Source: JBNJEA01 sp051745395 (GTDB lineage: Bacteria > Desulfobacterota > Desulfobacteria > Desulfobacterales > Desulfosalsimonadaceae). From it: a DNA stretch of 20,053 bases. Both the position numbers and the translations under genes were made by a program. The first letter of the stretch is position 1. Every line of letters begins with the position of its first letter. Below, piece by piece: positions 13,332 through 20,053 of the stretch. The notes under the pieces were generated by a model, which worked only from the letters and a program-made list of their open reading frames with translations, was not told the origin of the DNA and ran no database searches. The stretch lies in the NCBI GenBank assembly GCA_051745395.1, contig JBNJEA010000054.1, positions 1 through 20,053 on the forward strand, written 5' to 3'.

Positions 13332-14924
13332 TCAGTCTCCCAGCCTTTCCACCCGCAAGTAGGCATCGCCGATTGCCTCGATTGCCTGCTGCCAGATGAA
13401 ATGGTCCGCATCGGCGGGCGGGGTGAAAATGGTGTCTTTTGAAGGCTTTCCGACCAGGGCGATCACCATGCCGGTGTTTTGGGCCAGGCGCCGGCGCATG
13501 CCCCGGAGCCAGTTCAAGGTTTCCCGGATGGGCGGCTGCCAGGCTTCCATGACGATGACGATGCGATACGCTGCATTTGTTTCCTCTTGCTGGCTTTGAG
13601 CGCGAAGGAGTTGCTCGGTATCTTGGTCGATGTCGATTTCAACGGAGATGATTTCGGCCGTCGACATGCCCAGGTCGATTTCGATGCGTCCGGCGAGCTC
13701 GCTGTCGGTGCAGTTGTCCCGAATATCGGCTTCGATTAAGACTGTGGCGGGGGGCAGTTCATTCGCAGTGGCCGCGGGCCTGACCGGCGCGGCATCAGCA
13801 GGCGGGGCGTTGCGGTCATGTGCCACGGGGGCCCCGGTGTAGGGCCGGCTGGCCGTGTCGATCTGCGGGGTCTGCATCCGCTGCAGCAACCGGTCGCAGG
13901 CCGCATGGTTGAAATCCAGGCGGTCGAGTGCCCGGCGCTGCCGCCAGAGGCCGAAGGCCAGCAACATGGCCCGCGGCAAAAGGCCGTAAAACAATATGGC
14001 AAAACAGAGAAACGGCCACCAGGCCACCAGATCCGGCGTGGCCATGTGGTAGATGCCTTCCTTTAGGACCATCTGGCTGCCGGCGATTTGTTCCATGGTG
14101 GGATGGGCCGCCGGGGGGGCGCTAAACCACGACCAGGGCAGGGAAATGGCGTCGACGATTCGGTAGACGGTTTCGGCGTCGGGCTGCAGCGTGGACTGCC
14201 ACCCGAAGGCCAGGTCCGTGATGGTGACCCGCAGCAGCATGGCCGCCAGAATGCCGATATTGAAAAAAATGCCGATCACCTGGGCGGTCAAAAATACCGG
14301 CCAGAGAAACAGTGAACCGTAAAGTCTCCGCGTCTGCCCGATCTTTCCGAGCGCGGCCCGGATCCGGTTGCGCTTTTCCGCCCCCGGCCGGTGGTCCGCG
14401 CCGGTCTGGATCCAGCGGGAAAAAGCCCGCAGGCCCCGGGAAAGCAAGGGATAGATCAATGCAGACGAGTGCATGAGCCGGACCCGTCTTGCCGCCGAAA
14501 CCCCGGCAAGCGCAAGTAGCAACAGCAACTGGGGCGCCAGCAGCACCCAAAGGCAGGTAAACACATTAATCGGCTGCTGGCCCTGGTAGGAAAACAGTCG
14601 CCATGTCAGCCCGGCACCGGCAACAGCGGCAAGCCCCGCAGATATGAACCGCAGCAGCCGCATGCTTTCGCTGTATATACGGCCCGGCAGCAGCCCGGCA
14701 TCATCGGTTTGCCGGATGGCATGCGCCCGCCGGGCCTCCACCCAGTACCGGATCAGTTCGGACCGGCCAAACGGCGGCGTGTGCGCCCCGGTATAGGACA
14801 GATAGGTTTCCCGGTCGAGTGCCGGGGCGTCTTCGGCCGCCTCTTGCCGCTGCGGGCGGTTTCGAAAGGCATCGAGAAAGTATTCCAGATCGATTACGTC
14901 TTTGATTTGCCAGCGCTCTGCCAT
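13332..14924 (-). CDS. DUF2868-family membrane protein
   Basis: A 530-residue protein. Hydrophobic segments lie near 90-108, 123-145, 204-235 and 300-325, so it is polytopic. The family-typical stretch DLAFGWQSTLQ and a following LPWSW are visible in the middle. The C-terminal third is soluble, with an alternating strand/helix pattern (VLIEADIRDNCTD, then RIVIVMEAWQPPI, then GMVIALVGKP). It ends one base before the DUF3482 GTPase start, a TGA-A-ATG junction, so the two are almost certainly made together. The pair may form a membrane-linked GTPase system, but no activity has been assigned that I know of. Confidence 0.86.
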   Translation of the reverse strand: MAERWQIKDVIDLEYFLDAFRNRPQRQEAAEDAPALDRETYLSYTGAHTPPFGRSELIRYWVEARRAHAIRQTDDAGLLPGRIYSESMRLLRFISAGLAAVAGAGLTWRLFSYQGQQPINVFTCLWVLLAPQLLLLLALAGVSAARRVRLMHSSALIYPLLSRGLRAFSRWIQTGADHRPGAEKRNRIRAALGKIGQTRRLYGSLFLWPVFLTAQVIGIFFNIGILAAMLLRVTITDLAFGWQSTLQPDAETVYRIVDAISLPWSWFSAPPAAHPTMEQIAGSQMVLKEGIYHMATPDLVAWWPFLCFAILFYGLLPRAMLLAFGLWRQRRALDRLDFNHAACDRLLQRMQTPQIDTASRPYTGAPVAHDRNAPPADAAPVRPAATANELPPATVLIEADIRDNCTDSELAGRIEIDLGMSTAEIISVEIDIDQDTEQLLRAQSQQEETNAAYRIVIVMEAWQPPIRETLNWLRGMRRRLAQNTGMVIALVGKPSKDTIFTPPADADHFIWQQAIEAIGDAYLRVERLGD

Positions 14925-15056
14925 GTCAGCGGCAAGTGTCCTGTTCCGGGAATGGGTTTTGTTCGGGCCCGTTTTTCGGGAGTTGTCATGGTCTTTCTAT
15001 CACAATCGGCGGGCGGATACAACGCCGCAGCGATGTTTGTCTTTCGGCATCGGGGC

Positions 15057-15085
15057 TTGAATTCCGGCCGCGGCCATCTTATTAT
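15057..15085 (+). promoter_or_regulatory. Predicted promoter of the PHP-domain gene
   Basis: TTGAAT (15057-15062), a 17-bp spacer and TATTAT (15080-15085, five of six matches to consensus). Transcription would start near 15092, giving a leader of about 97 nt that contains the inverted repeat at 15140-15171. The rest of the divergent gap 14925-15188 shows no gene and no convincing minus-strand promoter. Confidence 0.5.
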
Positions 15086-15139
15086 AGAAACCAGCAAACG
15101 GGCATAAAATCAATAGAGGACTCCTGTTGGTATCGGTTC

Positions 15140-15171
15140 TTTGTTATGGATGCGCGGTGTTACATAACAAA
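15140..15171. repeat. 9-bp inverted repeat in the PHP-gene leader
   Basis: TTTGTTATG (15140-15148) and CATAACAAA (15163-15171) are perfect reverse complements around a 14-nt spacer. The right arm also takes part in two shorter competing dyads, TGTTA-CA-TAACA and ACAAA-CAT-TTTGT. The block ends 17 bp before the first possible start codon of the PHP gene, so it is either an operator or an RNA hairpin near the ribosome-loading site. Confidence 0.6.
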
Positions 15172-15188
15172 CATTTTGTAAAATCGTA

Positions 15189-16148
15189 ATGAAATCCCAT
15201 ATGTTGGACAGCAAGAAAAAGGATTCCGATACCGGCGGCACAGACATGGAAACCCATCATCGGGTTTTGTTTCAACGGCCGCCGTTTTCGGAATTGACGA
15301 AAAAATACGCCGTGGTGGACCTGCATTTTCATTCCCGCCATTCCGACGGGTTTAACGAAATTCCGGCCATCGCCGAGCGGGCGCGGCAACTCGGCATCGG
15401 GGTTGCCGTAACCGACCACAACGCCATTGACGGGGCCATTGAAATCGCCCGGTATTCCGATATCTTTACCATTCCCGGCATTGAAATCACCGCCAAGGAA
15501 GGCGCGCACCTGCTGGCGTATTTCTATACCATTGACGAGTTGATCGACTTCTATGAATTCGAGCTCGAACCTTACCTGGGCAAAGAGGTCATGTCGTCTG
15601 CGGCCATGACAATGGAGACCCTCATAGCCTGCGCGCGGAAGTACCGGGCGGTCGTGGTGTTTCCCCATCCCTACTGCGCGGCCTACACCGGGGTCTGCAA
15701 CCCGGTATACAAGCGACAGCGGCAACAATCGCTGCTGGCCATGGGCGACGGTGTGGAAGTAATCAACGCCGGCAACGTGCATCGCTGGAACCTGGAGTCC
15801 ACGGTGCTCGGATTCAACCTGAACTCGGGTTTTACCGGCGGCAGCGACGGTCACAACCTGTTTCAGATGGGCCGGGCCGTTACCTATGCGGCCTGCCAAA
15901 AGGACCGCGAATCTTTTCTCAATGCCATCCGGGAAAAACGAACCTGGGTGATGGGCAAGGAGATCAACTTGCTGCGAAAGGTGACCTCCAACAGCATGAA
16001 GTTTCGCACCAACCTGAAAAATTCCCCGGACCTGCTGGGCAAAAATATGCGCTACAGCTATGCCTTTCTCAATCACAAGTCCCGCCGGGTCCGCACCCGC
16101 ATTCAGCAAAAGCGGCAGGATCGAAAGCAGCGCCGCAACAGTCAATGA
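15189..16148 (+). CDS. PHP-domain metal-dependent phosphoesterase
   Basis: A 319-residue protein with the complete set of PHP metal-binding motifs: DLHFHSRHSDG (H46, H48), VTDHNAIDG (D76, H77), PGIEIT (E99), FPHPY (H160) and GGSDGH (D220, H222). PHP proteins of this type hydrolyse phosphoesters such as nucleoside 3',5'-bisphosphates or short oligonucleotides, using bound metal ions. The substrate here cannot be fixed. The last 25 residues are strongly basic (KSRRVRTRIQQKRQDRKQRR), which could bind RNA or anionic lipid. The start is uncertain: ATG 15189 has no Shine-Dalgarno, and in-frame ATGs at 15201 and 15246 are no better; the PHP fold begins at about residue 40. It ends 25 bp from the convergent cardiolipin synthase gene. 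Confidence 0.88.
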   Translation: MKSHMLDSKKKDSDTGGTDMETHHRVLFQRPPFSELTKKYAVVDLHFHSRHSDGFNEIPAIAERARQLGIGVAVTDHNAIDGAIEIARYSDIFTIPGIEITAKEGAHLLAYFYTIDELIDFYEFELEPYLGKEVMSSAAMTMETLIACARKYRAVVVFPHPYCAAYTGVCNPVYKRQRQQSLLAMGDGVEVINAGNVHRWNLESTVLGFNLNSGFTGGSDGHNLFQMGRAVTYAACQKDRESFLNAIREKRTWVMGKEINLLRKVTSNSMKFRTNLKNSPDLLGKNMRYSYAFLNHKSRRVRTRIQQKRQDRKQRRNSQ

Positions 16149-16173
16149 GGTAGTCGCTTAATTTGCATCAGCC

Positions 16174-17610
16174 CTACAAATACGGCGAAAACAGCCATAC
16201 CAATGCATCGCGGGTTTTTTGCAACGGCGGCCGGTGGTTGATTTCATCGAGTCCGAGCTGACGGGAGCCGGCGATGGCGTCGTCGATATAGCGGCAAAGG
16301 GTTTCGGCAAAACCCGTATCATAGATTTCCACGTTGAGTTCAAAATTCAAGCGCAGGCTACGCGGATCGATATTGGCGGAGCCGACCTGGGCGTAGGTGC
16401 CGTCGATGACGAAAATCTTGGAATGTACGAACGGCGGGGGCTGAAAATAAATGTTGACCCCCCAGTGCAGCAGCTCCCAAAGCGTGTTGTTCGACGCCCA
16501 CTGGATAAAGGGGAGGTTGTTTACCGACGGCAGGACGATGTCGACTTGGATGCCCCGGAGCGCACTCGATTGCAGGGCGGAAATCATCTCGATGGCGGGC
16601 AAAAAATACGGCGTCATGATCTGGACCCGTTGCCGCGCGCTGGAGATGGCGCCGATGAGGATAATCGGCAGCTTGTCGATGGCTTCGTTCGGCCCGTCGG
16701 CAATGGTGCGGCAGACGGCCGATCCGTATTTTATGGGGGCGGATTGGGAAGGGGGCAGGGATTCGCCCGTGCAAAACGACCAGTCCTCTATGAAGGTCTG
16801 TTCCAGTTGCCGGACCACCGGGCCGGTGAAACGGAAATGGGTGTCGGCCACCCGTTTTTTCAGCGGCGGCGTGTGAACCAGGTGGCGGTCGCCGATGTTC
16901 ATGCCGCCGGTAAAGCCGGTATCGCCGTCTGTGATCAAAATTTTCCGGTGGTTTCTCAGGTTGATGTGCAGCATCGGCGGTATGATCTGCGGCGGCAGAA
17001 ACCGCGCATGGGCAATCCGGGCATGCCGGAGCAGGGTGCTGGCCCGGGGCTTTGCATAATATTCCCCGAACCCGTCCAAAATGACCCGCACGTCCACCCC
17101 GCGCCGGCCGGCACGCGCTATGGCGTCGATAAATCGGCGACCGGAAGCGTCGGTATCGAAAAGGTATGTTGACAGCAAAACCCGGTGCTCTGCGGCATCA
17201 ATGGCGTCTATCATGGCCGGATAGGCCGCCTCCCCGTTTTGAAACGGCTCAATGGCATTGCCGCCGACCATCGGCAGCCGGACCACCTGATCGGAAAGCC
17301 GGGCAATGCCGGCCAGGGGGCGGGGTACATCCAGGTCGCGGGGCCGGTACCGGAGTTGTTCGACAGTGGGCATATCGCCCGCTCGGATGGGGTAGGGCGG
17401 TCGCTTGACCTCCAGTTTCTGCGCCCGGGTGCGCACCCGGTTGATGCCGAAAAGGAAATAGAAAAAAGGACCGATAAAAGGAAACATCAGGCAGACGGCC
17501 ACCCAGCCCAGCGCGGACTGCGGGGTGCGCTTGAAAAACAGGGCATGGCCGGCGGTACTCAGGGAAAGCGCGATATTGAGTCCGAGGATAAGCCAGTCGA
17601 AAAGGGTCAT
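16174..17610 (-). CDS. cls: Cardiolipin synthase (phospholipase D family)
   Basis: A 478-residue protein, typical for ClsA-type enzymes, which join two phosphatidylglycerol molecules into cardiolipin and glycerol at the inner membrane. Two N-terminal transmembrane segments (about 4-26 and 33-56, the latter with FPFIGPFFYFLFG) form the usual PLDc_N anchor. Both HKD motifs are intact: HRKILITD (H221, K223, D228) followed by GGMNIG, and HSKIFVID (H396, K398, D403) followed by GSANIDPRS. The C-terminus has the family's LFSPYL ending. The gene starts 7 bp after the helicase gene stop, so they are co-transcribed. Confidence 0.95.
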   Translation of the reverse strand: MTLFDWLILGLNIALSLSTAGHALFFKRTPQSALGWVAVCLMFPFIGPFFYFLFGINRVRTRAQKLEVKRPPYPIRAGDMPTVEQLRYRPRDLDVPRPLAGIARLSDQVVRLPMVGGNAIEPFQNGEAAYPAMIDAIDAAEHRVLLSTYLFDTDASGRRFIDAIARAGRRGVDVRVILDGFGEYYAKPRASTLLRHARIAHARFLPPQIIPPMLHINLRNHRKILITDGDTGFTGGMNIGDRHLVHTPPLKKRVADTHFRFTGPVVRQLEQTFIEDWSFCTGESLPPSQSAPIKYGSAVCRTIADGPNEAIDKLPIILIGAISSARQRVQIMTPYFLPAIEMISALQSSALRGIQVDIVLPSVNNLPFIQWASNNTLWELLHWGVNIYFQPPPFVHSKIFVIDGTYAQVGSANIDPRSLRLNFELNVEIYDTGFAETLCRYIDDAIAGSRQLGLDEINHRPPLQKTRDALVWLFSPYL

Positions 17611-17617
17611 GTCCGCC

Positions 17618-19738
17618 TTATGTTTCTTCGAGTGTCGTCACCACCGGGGCCTTTAAAATCCGATCAATGGCCTGCCGGGCCGAAGCTGCCGCCGTGGGAA
17701 ACACCTCACCGAGATTGCCGATGTGGCGCAGGTTGTCCGCGGTTCGCAAAACCAGCTTGGCCAGGTCGCCTTCGGCGCTGTCCCAGAAAGCAAAGGTTTC
17801 TTCCCAGGCGGCGCCGTTGGCCCATTTGTAAATGGATAAAGCCGGCCGGAGAAACAAATACGGCGCGTCAAACTCGTTGGCCAGCATCTCCCGGGCAAAG
17901 GGGCGCAGGCCCTCCCGGATGGTGTTGAATGCGTCCAACAGATCCTCGGCCACGTCGGCGGGATGGATGCTGTCGTCGTCGGTTTCGCGTTCATTGACAA
18001 AGGCCGCCATGATGGCGGCGAGCACAGCCGGATCGGACTGGGGAAACAGGTTCCGCCGGAAGCCTTCGGCCACCATGAGCGGGTGATCGATCCGGAGCTG
18101 CGAGGCCCAGCTGCCGTCTTCGGTTAATTGATCGTCTTCTGTAACGTATTCTTTTTCTTTTAAAAAGTCAAGGTGATGCAGAAAGTCCTGCCACAGGTAC
18201 TCTGTATTAAACCGGAAGGCCGCCCCCAGCTTTTGTTTCTTTCGTTTGGTCTTGTACTGGTAAGTAGCAAAGGATTTGTCCAGCAGGTCCCGGATCTGCG
18301 GCGGCCTGTGGGACAAAAGCAGGTTGAGCGTCATGGAGAAATTGATCTTGATCTGGCTGAAGACGTCGGTGGCCCCGGCATGGACGAGTTTGGCCACGTA
18401 GCGCACGTCCATGAACCGGCCCGGAATGGTGACGGCAAACCCGATGTTGTCCATGCCCCGGCGCCCGGCGCGGCCGGTCATCTGGTGGAATTCCGTGGGG
18501 GTCAAGGCAACGAATTCCCGGCCGTTGAACCGGTCGGAGTTAAACATCACGATGGTCCGGGCGGGAAAATTCACGCCGGCGGCCACGGTGGAGGTGGCAA
18601 AGACCGCATCGAGATAGCCTTCGGTCATCAGGGTTTCCACGAGCAGTTTCCAGGCCGGCAGGTGTCCGCTGTGATGGGCGGCCAGGCCCTTTTGCTTCAA
18701 TATCTGCATCTGTTTGTGCCCGGCAAGGTGGGGCACCTGTTCGATAAGCTCATCAATGCGGCGGGTGCGCTGATTTCGGCGGTGCCGGGATTCGGCCGCC
18801 CGGTAATCCGAACACATCTGCAGCGCGTTGTCACAGTCGGCTCGGGATTTTAGGAAAAAAATGGCCGGCAGCAGGTTGTATTTTCCCAGCACCCGGAGCA
18901 GGTCGGCAATGGGGGGGAGCTTGCTGCCAAAATCCGCCCCCGGCCCCCTGGCGTTTTTTAAATGGTTGGCGACTTTTTTATACACCCGCTGTTTGCCGTT
19001 ATTGTCGGCTTCGGTCAGCAGCGGAAACAGGGTGCCCGACGGATGCATGAAAAGGGGATATAGCGGCACCGGCCGTTTTTTTTCCTCGATGCGAATACAA
19101 TCCCGGCCCCGGATCGATTCAAGCCAGCCGGCGATCTGGTCGGCGTTGCCGATGGTGGCCGACAGCATCAGCAGCGGGATCCGGGCGGGCAGATAGATCA
19201 TGGTCTCTTCCCATACCACGCCGCGGTCCTCGTCGCCCAGAAAATGGGCTTCATCCAAAACCACCAGGTCGGTGGCGATGTTTTCGCCCCGGTACATGGC
19301 ATCATAGAGCTGGTTGCGCAGGATCTCGGTGGTGCCCACCGTGATGGGGGCGTCTGCGTTTTCCTTGCGGTCGCCGGTTAAAATCCCCATGTTTTCGGCA
19401 CCGAATATTTCGGAAAATTCATTGTACTTGGCGTTGGTCAGGGCCTTGAGCGGCGAAGCATACCAGGCCCGTCCCCCCTTTTCAAAGACTTTTCGGATGG
19501 CCTCGACGGCAATCCAGGTCTTTCCGGCCCCGGTGGGGGCGGTGACCAGGCAGTCGCCCCGGTCCATGGCATCGAGTGCCTCCACCTGGAACGGGTCCGG
19601 CTCAAAGGGCTGGCTTTCGGGCACACCGATGCCGGCAAAAACCTTTTTTAACTTGGGGTCTGATCCCGGCACAATCTTGGGCCGGGCCGTTTTTTTCTTC
19701 TTGCCTTTGGCGGGCGGGTATCTTCGCTTGTCAGTCAT
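17618..19738 (-). CDS. Ski2-like DExH-box helicase
   Basis: A 706-residue superfamily 2 helicase. The first RecA domain has APTGAGKT (67-74), ASPLKALTNAKYNEF (motif Ia), DEAH (162-165) and SAT (193-195). The second has AAHHSGHLP (353-361), a Ski2-type signature, STVAAGVNFPART and QMTGRAGRRG (419-428, motif VI). A helical C-terminal region of about 200 residues resembles the DSHCT end of Mtr4/Ski2 proteins. The N-terminus is lysine-rich (GKKKKTARPK). Such helicases unwind structured RNA or DNA using ATP; the substrate in bacteria is not established. The ATG overlaps the upstream gene's stop as TAATG, and cls follows after 7 bp. Confidence 0.92.
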   Translation of the reverse strand: MTDKRRYPPAKGKKKKTARPKIVPGSDPKLKKVFAGIGVPESQPFEPDPFQVEALDAMDRGDCLVTAPTGAGKTWIAVEAIRKVFEKGGRAWYASPLKALTNAKYNEFSEIFGAENMGILTGDRKENADAPITVGTTEILRNQLYDAMYRGENIATDLVVLDEAHFLGDEDRGVVWEETMIYLPARIPLLMLSATIGNADQIAGWLESIRGRDCIRIEEKKRPVPLYPLFMHPSGTLFPLLTEADNNGKQRVYKKVANHLKNARGPGADFGSKLPPIADLLRVLGKYNLLPAIFFLKSRADCDNALQMCSDYRAAESRHRRNQRTRRIDELIEQVPHLAGHKQMQILKQKGLAAHHSGHLPAWKLLVETLMTEGYLDAVFATSTVAAGVNFPARTIVMFNSDRFNGREFVALTPTEFHQMTGRAGRRGMDNIGFAVTIPGRFMDVRYVAKLVHAGATDVFSQIKINFSMTLNLLLSHRPPQIRDLLDKSFATYQYKTKRKKQKLGAAFRFNTEYLWQDFLHHLDFLKEKEYVTEDDQLTEDGSWASQLRIDHPLMVAEGFRRNLFPQSDPAVLAAIMAAFVNERETDDDSIHPADVAEDLLDAFNTIREGLRPFAREMLANEFDAPYLFLRPALSIYKWANGAAWEETFAFWDSAEGDLAKLVLRTADNLRHIGNLGEVFPTAAASARQAIDRILKAPVVTTLEET

Positions 19739-20053
19739 TAGAGCCTGGAAATGATGGATTCGATTTCTGTTTTGGCCCGGGAGTCGACATCATAGGGCGA
19801 CATTCCGTTTAAGTCGGCTTCGATCAGGGCGTCATCATAGGGCAGAAAGCCCAGAAACTCGAAATCCGGAAGGTGTTGTTTGAGAAATTCCATGTCTTTT
19901 TCCCCGCGGATCTTGTTGCCGACCAGGGCGATTTTGTCCAGTCCGATTTCGCCGCCGGCCGCCACAATGATTTTATTATTCATCTGCCGAACCCAGTAAA
20001 AATCCCCGCTAACTAATTCCTTGGGTTTGAATAAGATGAAACTATGTTTGAAG
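19738..20053 (-). CDS. Partial ORF: SpoIIE-like peptide fused to CooC-like ATPase tail
   Basis: This open frame runs off the right edge. Its last ~70 residues (EIGLDKIALVGNKIRGE, then LGFLPYDDALIEADLNG, then RAKTEIESIISRL) resemble the C-terminal part of CooC/MinD-like P-loop ATPases, which mature Ni-CO dehydrogenase or related enzymes. Walker A and the rest of the domain are absent. Upstream in the same frame the residues read HSFILFKPKELVSGDFYWV, the entry motif of SpoIIE/PP2C-type serine phosphatases, in clearly AT-richer DNA. The switch lies at about 19955-19985. The natural CooC-like gene was probably translationally coupled to the helicase. I suspect a chimeric junction in the assembly or a recent recombination rather than a working fusion. 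Confidence 0.6.
   Translation of the reverse strand, partial: FKHSFILFKPKELVSGDFYWVRQMNNKIIVAAGGEIGLDKIALVGNKIRGEKDMEFLKQHLPDFEFLGFLPYDDALIEADLNGMSPYDVDSRAKTEIESIISRL

Noticed and set aside
13331..13411. Longer N-terminus for the DUF3482 GTPase, from an ATG at 13411
   Set aside because: It would overlap the DUF2868 coding region by about 80 bp, adds residues unlike a GTPase start, and the ATG at 13330 has a ribosome-binding site and a tight junction with the upstream stop.

Overview
This window looks like a GC-rich chromosomal stretch from an anaerobic, fatty-acid-oxidising bacterium, most plausibly a Desulfobacterota (deltaproteobacterial) sulfate reducer or syntroph. That assignment is inferred from gene content: an acyl-CoA dehydrogenase, an electron-transfer flavoprotein (EtfBA), and a membrane HdrD-like Fe-S oxidoreductase of the EtfAB:menaquinone oxidoreductase type. 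No rRNA, tRNA, CRISPR array or insertion sequence was found. No gap without a gene exceeds 300 bases.

Layout. (1) 101-3359, minus strand: guaA, a single-pass coiled-coil membrane protein and larB, closely packed and read from a promoter near 3449-3477. (2) 3521-4868, plus strand: a TrpF-fold protein lacking the usual catalytic cysteine, then elongation factor P. (3) 4874-4988: a 7-bp tandem repeat followed by an 8-bp tandem repeat. (4) 5020-11777, plus strand: the main accessory module. A FadR-like TetR regulator, apparently started at an ATC codon, lies upstream of an acyl-CoA dehydrogenase and ends at a clear terminator. A second operon follows, with the Fe-S oxidoreductase, etfB and etfA, closed by a bidirectional terminator. 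The regulator promoter carries two copies, and the oxidoreductase promoter one copy, of an 18-bp palindrome of the form TGAATGA-N4-TCATTCA, which matches the Bacillus subtilis FadR (YsiA) box. (5) 11906-14924, minus strand: a paired DUF2868 membrane protein and DUF3482 GTPase. (6) 15189-16148, plus strand: a PHP-domain metal-dependent phosphoesterase. (7) 16174-20053, minus strand: a tightly packed run of a CooC-like fragment, a Ski2-like DExH helicase and a cardiolipin synthase.

How region 4 should work. The dehydrogenase oxidises acyl-CoA and hands electrons to EtfAB. EtfAB passes them to the membrane oxidoreductase, which reduces menaquinone. The TetR protein would repress both transcription units until acyl-CoA accumulates. 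The window thus holds a self-contained acyl-CoA-to-quinone electron route with its own regulator.

Oddities. The regulator has no standard start codon. The first CCG domain of the oxidoreductase has lost all of its expected cluster cysteines. At the extreme right edge, a SpoIIE-phosphatase-like peptide runs in frame into the tail of a CooC-like ATPase, which suggests a recombination or assembly junction.
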